Source: CAZXCK01 sp964639225
Lineage (GTDB): Bacteria; Chloroflexota; Anaerolineae; Aggregatilineales; Phototrophicaceae
DNA: 9,944 nucleotides
Reading direction: 5' to 3'
NCBI GenBank assembly: GCA_964639225.1
Contig: CAZXCK010000142.1
Location: 1-9,944, forward strand
A program made the translations under genes and the position numbers. Shown in pieces: positions 1-7,000 of this stretch. The first letter of the stretch is position 1, and each line of letters starts with the position of its first letter. Below the pieces are notes generated by a model, which was given only the letters and a program-made list of their open reading frames with translations, was not told the origin of the DNA and ran no database searches.

Positions 1-3
1 ACC

Positions 4-1023
4 ATGAAACTGATTATCCAAATCCCCTGCCTGAATGAAGAGCTAACGCTGCCCGCGACGCTGGCCGACCTGCCGCGTCATATCGACGGCATCGACGAGA
101 TCGAGTGGATGATCATCGACGATGGCAGCACCGACCGCACGGCGCAGGTCGCCCGCGAGCACGGCGTGCAGCATATCGTCAGCCACAGCACCAACAAGGG
201 ACTGGCCGCCGCCTTCCAGACCGGGCTGAACGCCGCGTTGAGCCGGGGCGCGGATATCATCGTCAACACCGACGCCGACAACCAGTATCCGGGCGCGGCC
301 ATCCCCGAACTGGTGAAGCCGATTGTCGAAAACGGCGTCGATATGGTCATCGCCGACCGGCAGACCAGCACCATCCAGCACTTTTCGCCCACCAAGAAGC
401 TGCTGCAGCGCCTCGGCAGCCGGGTGGTACAGCACGTCTCCAACACGAACGTGCCGGACGCGCCCAGCGGCTTCCGCGCCTTCTCCCGCGAGGCGGCGCT
501 GCGGCTGAACGTCATCACCGGCTACACCTACACGCTGGAGACGATCATCCAGGCCGGGCACAAAAACCTGACCGTGCTGCATGTCCCGGTGACGACCAAC
601 GCCAAAACGCGCGAATCGCGCCTCATCAAGAGCAACTGGCGCTATGTGCTGCGTTCGGCGGCGACGATTATGCGGCTGTTCCTGCTGTATATGCCGCTGC
701 GCACGTTCACCTATCTGGCGCTGCCGTTTGTGCTGGTGGGCGGCGGACTGTGGGCGCGTTACTTCTTCCTGTGGCTGGCCGGCGAGACGGCGCGCGGCTC
801 GCACATCCAGTCGGTGACGGTGGGCGCGGCGCTGCTGTTGCTGGGATTCTTCGTGTTCCTGATCGGTCTGCTGGGCGACCTGATCGCCATCAACCGGCGT
901 ATGCACGAGGAAACGCTGTATTACGCCAAGCGGACGGCTCTGCTCGGCGAGACCGCCCAGGCCCGGAATCAGCCATCCGCACACACGCCCGCCGAACACC
1001 ATCTGAGCGAGGAAACACCGTGA
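4..1023 (+). CDS. Family 2 glycosyltransferase, DPM1/GtrB-like, membrane-anchored
   Basis: Predicted to transfer a sugar from a nucleotide-sugar to a polyprenyl-phosphate or related lipid at the inner face of the membrane. The 339-aa protein has an N-terminal GT-A domain: the IPCLNEE opening (residues 7-13), DDGSTD (39-44) and a metal/nucleotide-binding D90-A-D92 in NTDADNQY. A PSGFRAF segment (154-160) is typical of this group. Two hydrophobic stretches near residues 235-258 and 270-296 look like a C-terminal pair of membrane helices, followed by a polar tail of about 40 residues. The start MKLIIQIP is a natural GT2 beginning, but only three bases lie upstream, the frame is open there, and no ribosome site can be checked. 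It overlaps the methyltransferase start by four bases (GTGA), so the two are translationally coupled. The exact sugar and acceptor cannot be read from sequence. Family assignment is secure; the DPM1/GtrB-like role is inferred. Confidence 0.88.
   Translation: MKLIIQIPCLNEELTLPATLADLPRHIDGIDEIEWMIIDDGSTDRTAQVAREHGVQHIVSHSTNKGLAAAFQTGLNAALSRGADIIVNTDADNQYPGAAIPELVKPIVENGVDMVIADRQTSTIQHFSPTKKLLQRLGSRVVQHVSNTNVPDAPSGFRAFSREAALRLNVITGYTYTLETIIQAGHKNLTVLHVPVTTNAKTRESRLIKSNWRYVLRSAATIMRLFLLYMPLRTFTYLALPFVLVGGGLWARYFFLWLAGETARGSHIQSVTVGAALLLLGFFVFLIGLLGDLIAINRRMHEETLYYAKRTALLGETAQARNQPSAHTPAEHHLSEETP
1009..1013 (+). promoter_or_regulatory. Ribosome binding site deciding the GTG start of the methyltransferase
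   Basis: GAGGA lies six bases before the GTG at 1020-1022, inside the end of the glycosyltransferase gene. The next in-frame ATG (1047) has no comparable purine tract, so the GTG overlapping the upstream TGA is preferred. Confidence 0.7.
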
Positions 1024-1628
1024 CCGACCGCCAATCCAGCCCCAACATGGGCCTGCTGCAGAAAAAATACGAGGCCGACGCGGGCCGGCTGGCGCGCTTT
1101 GCGACGGCACGTTTTTACCGGGCGCTGTCGGCGATGCTGGCGCAGGCTCCGGCGCGGACGGTCTTCGACGCCGGCTGTGGCGAGGGGCACATCCTGCGCG
1201 AGTTCCTCGACGAGCGCTACGACTCAGTCTATGGCGCGGACCTGGACACGGCGCGGCTGGATTACGCCCGCCAGCAGCAGGCAGACGCGCCCGTCTTCTG
1301 CGGCGACCTGCACCATATTCCGCTGCCGGATGACGCCGTCGATCTGGTGCTGTGCCTGGAGGTGCTGGAGCACGTCGGCCAGCCGGAGATCGCCCTGCGC
1401 GAACTGCATCGCGTCACACGGCGCTACGCCATCCTGAGCGTGCCCAACGAGCCGTTCTGGCGCATGGGCAACATGGCGCGCGGAGCGTATCTGCGAGACT
1501 GGGGCAACACGCCGGAACACATCAACCACTGGTCTTACTGGGGATTCAAGCGTTTTGTGGGACGGCATTTCCGCGTAATTGCCAGCGCGACGCCGGTCAC
1601 CTGGACGTTCGTCCTGGCCGAGAAGTAG
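1020..1628 (+). CDS. Class I SAM-dependent methyltransferase (Methyltransf_11-like)
   Basis: A small soluble methyltransferase of 202 aa. Motif I is visible as VFDAGCGEG (residues 48-56), the SAM-ribose acidic residue lies in YGADLD (71-76), and motifs III-IV appear as CGDLHHIPLPDDAVDLV (94-110) followed by LEVLEHV (113-119), the usual pattern of the Methyltransf_11 group. The C-terminal part, rich in aromatic residues (W147, W161, W171, W174), probably shapes the acceptor site. It starts with GTG overlapping the glycosyltransferase stop and is followed after four bases by the flippase-like gene, so all three are probably co-transcribed. The context suggests that the substrate is a sugar, lipid or lipid-linked intermediate of a surface glycan, but the sequence does not identify the methyl acceptor. 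The open frame extends far upstream within the glycosyltransferase gene; that extension is a shadow and has no methyltransferase content. Confidence 0.87.
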   Translation: MTDRQSSPNMGLLQKKYEADAGRLARFATARFYRALSAMLAQAPARTVFDAGCGEGHILREFLDERYDSVYGADLDTARLDYARQQQADAPVFCGDLHHIPLPDDAVDLVLCLEVLEHVGQPEIALRELHRVTRRYAILSVPNEPFWRMGNMARGAYLRDWGNTPEHINHWSYWGFKRFVGRHFRVIASATPVTWTFVLAEK

Positions 1629-1632
1629 CGTT

Positions 1633-2559
1633 ATGCTGACGCGCGCGCGCATCCGACGCGGTTTGCAGATCGCGTTTACGGGCGCGGTCGTCGTGTTTGT
1701 CGGTCTGTACCTGGCCGACCAGTGGGACAGCCTGCGCGGCTATCCGCTGAACATCCGCTGGGGCTGGCTGCTGCTGTCGCAGGTTCTGCTGACGTGCAGC
1801 CTGGGGCTGCTGGCCGCGCCCGCCCCGCTGATCCTCAACGCGCTGGACAGCCCGCGCCCGCTGCCGGTGATCCTGCGCGTGTTCTTCCTGTCGAATGTCG
1901 CCAAGTACCTGCCGGGCAGCATCTGGGCGCTGCCGGGGCGAGTCTATTTATACCAGCAGACGGGCATCTCGACCGGTCGCAGCGCGGTCATCGTCTTCTG
2001 GGAAGTGCTGGGCATGGTGGTTGGGGCGGCGCTGATCGGCCTGTTGGGGCTGCCGCTGCTGGCAGCGGTTCTGCCGGGGTGGCTGCTGGCGCTGGGAGCC
2101 GTCGGCGTGCTGGCCGGGGCGCTGCTGGCGATCAACGCGCGGCGTGTGCTGCCGCGCCTGCCGCTGCCCGCGCGCCTGCGCCAGATGTTCAACCGACCGG
2201 ACGCCTGGCTCACCAGCGGACAGATCGCCGCTGTGATGGCACTGTACGCGCTGGCGTGGCTGGCCATCGGCATCGCCTTTACGCTGATGGTGGCGGCGGT
2301 CCAGCCGCTGCAATCAGCCGAGTGGTGGCTGCTGCTGCCCGGTCTGCATGCCATCGCCTGGGTGGTTGGCTTTCTGGTGATCGTCGCGCCGGGGGGCATC
2401 GGCGTGCGCGATGCGCTGCTGGTGCTGGGCATGCTGGCGCTGGTCGATGAACCGCTGCCGGCGCTGGTGGCCATCCTGGCGCGCATCGCCTGGACGCTGG
2501 CCGAGGTCAGCGCGCTGGTGATGGTTGAGGCGTATTATCGCCGGGTATGGCGTGGTTGA
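1633..2559 (+). CDS. Flippase-like integral membrane protein (UPF0104 / LPG-synthase TM domain)
   Basis: A 308-aa polytopic membrane protein of the lysylphosphatidylglycerol-synthase transmembrane-region family (UPF0104, YbhN/AglD-like). Family landmarks are SNVAKYLPGSIW (residues 87-98), the following PGRVYLY (101-107), and APGGIGVRDALL (252-263), the conserved re-entrant-like P-G-G-[IL]-G-x-R/E signature. About seven to eight hydrophobic segments can be picked out. It has no C-terminal soluble aminoacyl-transferase domain, so it should not be called a lysyl-PG synthetase; stand-alone versions usually sit beside GT2 genes and are thought to act in lipid or lipid-sugar handling. The ATG at 1633 is chosen because it lies four bases after the methyltransferase stop and opens a basic N-terminus (MLTRARIRRG); the upstream purine tract GAGAAG is a weak ribosome site. 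An in-frame TTG at 1579 would overlap the previous gene and adds no family sequence. The transported molecule is unknown. Confidence 0.82.
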   Translation: MLTRARIRRGLQIAFTGAVVVFVGLYLADQWDSLRGYPLNIRWGWLLLSQVLLTCSLGLLAAPAPLILNALDSPRPLPVILRVFFLSNVAKYLPGSIWALPGRVYLYQQTGISTGRSAVIVFWEVLGMVVGAALIGLLGLPLLAAVLPGWLLALGAVGVLAGALLAINARRVLPRLPLPARLRQMFNRPDAWLTSGQIAAVMALYALAWLAIGIAFTLMVAAVQPLQSAEWWLLLPGLHAIAWVVGFLVIVAPGGIGVRDALLVLGMLALVDEPLPALVAILARIAWTLAEVSALVMVEAYYRRVWRG

Positions 2560-2577
2560 TATAGGCTTTCCCGATGT

Positions 2578-2599
2578 GGGGCGACCTTCTGGCCGCCCC
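2578..2599. terminator. Possible terminator hairpin between convergent genes
   Basis: GGGGCG (2578-2583) pairs with CGCCCC (2594-2599); after one A/C mismatch, CC pairs with GG around a TTCT loop. It sits between the stops of the flippase-like gene (2559) and the acyl-CoA dehydrogenase (2622), where both strands need an end. Neither side has a good T-tract, so intrinsic termination may be weak. The 62-base gap holds nothing else that I can see. Confidence 0.4.
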
Positions 2600-2621
2600 T
2601 GCAAATTGTGATGTGTTGCGG

Positions 2622-3839
2622 TTACGCCATTTCCGGCTCGGACTGCCAGGAGTCGGCGTCGTAGGCGGGCATTTCGCAGCGCAGCGGCTTGTCGTCCCGC
2701 AAGCCGAGGGCGTAGTCGGCCTGCATAAGCTGGTGAATCTCGCTGGTGCCTTCGTAGATCACCGCGCCCTTGGCGTTGCGCAGATAACGCTCCACCGGGT
2801 ATTCATCGCTGAAGCCGTAAGCGCCGTGAATCTGGATGGCTTCCAGGGCGGCCTTGACGCTGTGGTCGGTGGCGTACCATTTGGCCATGCTCGTCTCGCG
2901 GGTGTTACGAATCCCCTGGTTTTTGAGCCAGCCCGCGCGCGCACACAGCAGAAAGGCGTTGTCGTACCACTGCTGCATGTAAGCCAGCTTCTGCTTGACG
3001 AGCTGATGCTGGCCGATGGGCGAGCCGAACGTCTCGCGTTCGTGGGCGTATTTGAGGCTGTCCTCCAGGCAGGCGCGGATGAGTCCGGTAGCCCCGGCGC
3101 CGACGGTGTAGCGTCCGTTGTCCAGGCAGGACATGGCGATCTTGAAGCCTTCGCCCTCTTCGCCCAGGCGATTCTCCACCGGAACTTCGACATCTTCCAT
3201 TTTGAACCAGCCGGTAGAACCAGCGCGCACGCCCAGCTTACCGTGAATGTCGCCGCTGGTAAGTCCGGGCATGTCATCGGTGAGCAGGAAGGCCGTCATA
3301 CCGCGATGACCAGCCTCGGTGTCGTGCTTGGCGATGACCAGGAAGTGATGAGCTTTGGTCGCCAGGCTGATCCACATCTTTTCGCCGTTGAGGATATATT
3401 TATCGCCCACGCGGCGGGCGGTGGCGCGCATGGCGGCCACGTCGCTGCCGGCATCCGGCTCGGTGAGGCCGAAAGCGGCGTATTTCTCGCCGCGCGCCTG
3501 CGGTGCCAGGAACTTCTGCTTCTGTTCTTCGGTGCCCCACTGGAGAATGGCCTGGCTGTTGAGTCCGTGATGGACGGACATCACCACGCGCAGGGTGGTA
3601 TCGCCGCGTTCGAGTTCCTCGCAGACCAGCCCCAGCGTGATGTAGTCGAAACCCTGGCCGCCGTAGCGCACCGGGATGCTAATGCCCAGGATGCCCAGCT
3701 CGGCCATGCGCGGCAGAAAGGCCGGGTTCATCTCCTGTTTGCGATCCCACTCGCCGATGACGGGCGTCACCTCTCTGGCGACGAAATCGCGCACCATCTT
3801 CTGCGCCTGCAGATGCTCCTCATTCAGTGAGAAATCCAT
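2622..3839 (-). CDS. Acyl-CoA dehydrogenase, with glutaryl-CoA-dehydrogenase-like site residues
   Basis: A cytoplasmic FAD flavoenzyme of 405 aa, a typical ACAD length, oxidising an acyl-CoA to the 2-enoyl-CoA and passing electrons to an electron-transfer flavoprotein. The order is normal: an N-terminal helical domain, FGLTEPDAGSD (residues 123-133) and KMWIS (154-158) for flavin binding in the beta domain, then RETFGSPIGQHQLVKQKLA (268-286) and IHGAYGF (337-343). IYEGTSEIHQ (361-370) contains the catalytic base E363. Residues E77, R84 and S88 fall at the spacing of the Glu87/Arg94/Ser98 trio that binds the distal carboxylate in human glutaryl-CoA dehydrogenase, and Y362 precedes the catalytic Glu as there; butyryl-type enzymes usually lack this Arg. 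Substrate is therefore possibly a dicarboxylyl-CoA, but this is inference. The start has GAGG eight bases upstream (minus strand, 3851-3848). It appears monocistronic, with its own extended -10 promoter. Confidence 0.92.
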   Translation of the reverse strand: MDFSLNEEHLQAQKMVRDFVAREVTPVIGEWDRKQEMNPAFLPRMAELGILGISIPVRYGGQGFDYITLGLVCEELERGDTTLRVVMSVHHGLNSQAILQWGTEEQKQKFLAPQARGEKYAAFGLTEPDAGSDVAAMRATARRVGDKYILNGEKMWISLATKAHHFLVIAKHDTEAGHRGMTAFLLTDDMPGLTSGDIHGKLGVRAGSTGWFKMEDVEVPVENRLGEEGEGFKIAMSCLDNGRYTVGAGATGLIRACLEDSLKYAHERETFGSPIGQHQLVKQKLAYMQQWYDNAFLLCARAGWLKNQGIRNTRETSMAKWYATDHSVKAALEAIQIHGAYGFSDEYPVERYLRNAKGAVIYEGTSEIHQLMQADYALGLRDDKPLRCEMPAYDADSWQSEPEMA

Positions 3840-3913
3840 GTAATTCGCCTCATATTATTGTGTCGTAGTTTGTCGAAACCGGCGACCATTGACGGGGCGC
3901 CGGGTGCCTCCTG

Positions 3914-3922
3914 ATTATACCA
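3914..3922 (-). promoter_or_regulatory. Extended -10 promoter for the acyl-CoA dehydrogenase gene
   Basis: Read on the minus strand, these bases are TGGTATAAT: a perfect TATAAT with the TGn extension. A poor -35 candidate, ATGCCA (3944-3939), lies 19 bases upstream, consistent with an extended -10 promoter that depends little on -35. Transcription would start near 3907, giving a leader of about 68 bases. Confidence 0.6.
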
Positions 3923-4001
3923 CGATCCCGGTGGGCGGTGGCATGCGATCGGGTGCTGCCAGGGCTGTGCGTGGAACTTCGCCCTACTCAGACACTTGTT
4001 G

Positions 4002-4007
4002 TATAAT
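4002..4007 (+). promoter_or_regulatory. Perfect -10 box for the PBP-like gene
   Basis: TATAAT lies 49 bases before the ATG at 4057, so transcription would start near 4014 with a leader of about 43 bases. The -35 region is poor (TTCGCC at 3978-3983, spacer 18), so an activator or an alternative sigma factor may help. The box and its minus-strand partner are about 85 bases apart in an otherwise featureless 217-base intergenic region. Confidence 0.55.
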
Positions 4008-4056
4008 CGACAGGGTAACAATAACCTGATACTAACAATTCCTGAGGGCTGTATCC

Positions 4057-7000
4057 ATGTCGGAACCTCCCGTGACCTCACCCGATCCAGGTGACGAACA
4101 ACCAACCGAACTGACCGGTGGCTGGCACCAGCCACAGGCACCCGGCGGCTGGCGCATCCCCGATGCCGGGTCAGCAGAACCCGGCACCTGGCGTTTGATG
4201 CCCTCGCTGCCGCAGGAGCTGGAGCCGGAACCGGAATTTGCCGGTGGCTGGCATCTGCCCAGGCCGGAAGACACCACCTACAACCCGGACGAGGAGATCG
4301 AGGTCCGGCTGCCACAGGATGAACTGCTGAGTTTTATGCGGGATGGTGGTTTCGGCGCTGACGAGTCGCTGGTGGTCAGCGATCACCCGGCGCAGGACGA
4401 TGACGTTTCCGACAGCGCCGACCTGATGGCGCTCATCGAGAGCATCGACACCGCCGATGACGATTTCGACACCGTCCACATGAGCGAACTGGTGGCGCTG
4501 GCGTCGCTGGCCGAGTCGTCGCCATCGGGCGGCGTGCTGCGCGGTGAGGACGCGCCACAGACGACGCTGGCCGAGGACGAGCCGCTGCTCGACGAGCAGG
4601 ACACGGGTGAGATCATCGAGCAGCTTTCGCCGGCGGAACAGCTCATGATGCAGCAGGAAAAGCCCGCCGAAGACCCCGGTGATTATGCTCGCCAGCGGCT
4701 GATGGAACTGGGCGCGCTGGACGACGAGGGGCGCGATCCGCTGGAGGTGGACGACGTCGCCGAAGTCGCTGGCACCGACCCCGGCGCTTATGCGCGCCAG
4801 CGCCTCGAAGAACTGGGCGTGGCGGGTGAGCAGCCGCCCGCCGCTCCGCCGCTTTCCCCGCGTGAGTTGATGCTGGCGCGCCAGTTCAACGAATCGCTGG
4901 AAAAAGTGCATTCACTGCGCGACCTGCGCGACGACGGTATTCTGACGCCGGAGCAGTTCGACACCGAACTGCTGCGCACGATGGTCCAGGACGACGATGG
5001 CACCTTCTGGGTGCTGGCCCCGGATAAGGACCAGTGGTACCGCTCGGATAACAACCAGTGGGTGCTGGATACGCCGGAAGTGCTGCGCAAACAGCAGCAG
5101 ACCGGCGGCCCCTACCAGCAGGTCGTCGATGAACCGCTGGATTACATCAGCGACCAGTACGAACCGGCCACGTCCGGCGCGGAGACCCCGCGCGAATACG
5201 GGCGCAGGATTCCGCTGGAAGATGACGACAGCTACCCGCATCGCGGCGATGTCGCCGAGGACACCATGCCCAGCGACGCCTTCGGTTACGATTCCGCTGG
5301 CGACGCTACCGTGCCCGGCGCGGCCTACACCGACGCGACCGTTTCCGGGCCGACCGTCCAGGCGCAGCCCGGCGGCTACGGCACCATCGAGCAGCCGCTG
5401 GAAGGCGGCTACGACATCCCCGAAGAAGAGGCTTTCGCCACACCGGAGTATCGGCGCGCCGTCGAACAGCAGCGGCAGTCCTGGGCGCGCACCGGCGTGC
5501 TGCTGGCCGCTGTTGGCACCGGCATCCTGCTGCTGGGCGCGGCGGGTTATATCGCGCTGGCGCTGCTGTGGTATCAGGACATCGTCAGCGACCTGGAGAC
5601 GGGCATCGTCGCCCTGGGCAGCTTCGAGCCGGAGTTCCAGAACGTCACCATTCTCGACACCAACGGCGATGAGATCGCCACGCTGGGCCGTGACGGTGAC
5701 GACCGCCGCCCGGTGAACCTGGAAGACGTCTCGCCGTATCTGATTCACGCCATTATCTCGCTGGAAGACCCACGCTTCTATGAGGACTCTGGCTGGGACT
5801 TAATGACCACGCTGGGCGCTTTCGGCCAGAATCTGGTCAGCGGCGAGATCGGCAGCCGCAGCAGTAACATCACCCGGCAGGTCGCGCGCGACCTGGTACT
5901 GCAAAACCCCGAGGACACGCCCGAACGCCGCCGCGATGAAATCGTCGTGGCCGGTGAGCTGACGCGCCGTTACAGCAAAAACGAAATCCTCACGCTGTAT
6001 CTCAACGAAGTCGCCTTTTTCGGCAACCAGACCTACGGCGTGGAAGCCGCCGCCCGCTTTTATTTCAACAAGGCGGCCCGCGACCTGACCTTCCCCGAAG
6101 CAGCCCTGCTGGCGGCTATCGTGCAGTCACCGGATACCAACGAGCCGGTCAACAACCGGCGCACCGCCCTGGCGCTGAAAGATGTCGTCATGGAGCGTAT
6201 GGCCGAGGTCGGCTGCCTGAACTTCCAGCACGACCCGCCCACCGGTTCGCGCCGTTTCTGTGTGAACGTGGAGGACCTTTCCTCGCCGCTGACCGTGCGC
6301 GATAAGGCACGGGTTGAGACCCGTGAATACCAAGCGCGCCGGTTCACCATGCGCTACCCGCACTTCATCAGCCTGGTGCAGAACCAGATCGAAGCCGCCT
6401 ATGGCACGACCGAGGTCTACCGGCGCGGCTTCATCGTGCGGACGACGATCGACCCGCGCGTGCAGAACTTCGCCGAAGAGGCGCTGCGCGCACAAATCGG
6501 CCAGACGCGCGCCGCTGGCGTCAACAACGGCGCCATCATGGTCACCGACCCGCGCACCGGCGCTATTGTCGCGCTGGTGGGCAGCCCGGACTTCGACGAC
6601 TTCGAAATCTCCGGGCAGATCGACTATGGGCGCAGTTATCAGCGGCCCGGTGGGACCGTGATACCGCTGGTCTATGCGGCGGCGCTGGCTGGCTTCGAGC
6701 AGTCTGATGGCCGTGATTATTACACACCAGCGACCATCGTCTGGGATGTGCCGACCAACTATCCCAACGGCCAGCCAGTCGTCAACTTTGACCGGCAGTT
6801 CCGGGGCGCGGTCAACGTGCGCGGCGCCATGCAGAACAATCTGAATGTACCGGCGGTGCGGACCTACAATACCATCGGCACGACTCACTTCCGCACGGTA
6901 GGCGAGGCGCTGGGCCTGCGCTTCCGCAGCGACGAACAGTTCGGCCCGCCCACCGCCCCCAACGAGACCGAGGTCCGCCTCTACGACCTGATGAAAGCCT

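Noticed and set aside
105..1019. In-frame upstream extension of the methyltransferase frame across the glycosyltransferase gene
   Set aside because: It overlaps a clear GT2 gene in another frame, and the methyltransferase domain begins after the GTG at 1020, which has a good ribosome site.
1633..2559. Naming the membrane protein a lysylphosphatidylglycerol synthetase (mprF)
   Set aside because: Only the transmembrane half is present; the soluble aminoacyl-transferase domain is missing.
2574..3830. A 418-codon plus-strand open frame opposite the acyl-CoA dehydrogenase
   Set aside because: Antisense shadow of a clear enzyme gene; no recognisable motifs and no ribosome site tied to a sensible start.
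3824..3889. A 21-codon leader-peptide-like frame on the minus strand overlapping the dehydrogenase start
   Set aside because: The only good Shine-Dalgarno-like AGGAGG (3912-3907) is 17 bases away and coincides with the predicted transcription start, so it would barely be in the mRNA. The peptide has no run of regulatory codons.
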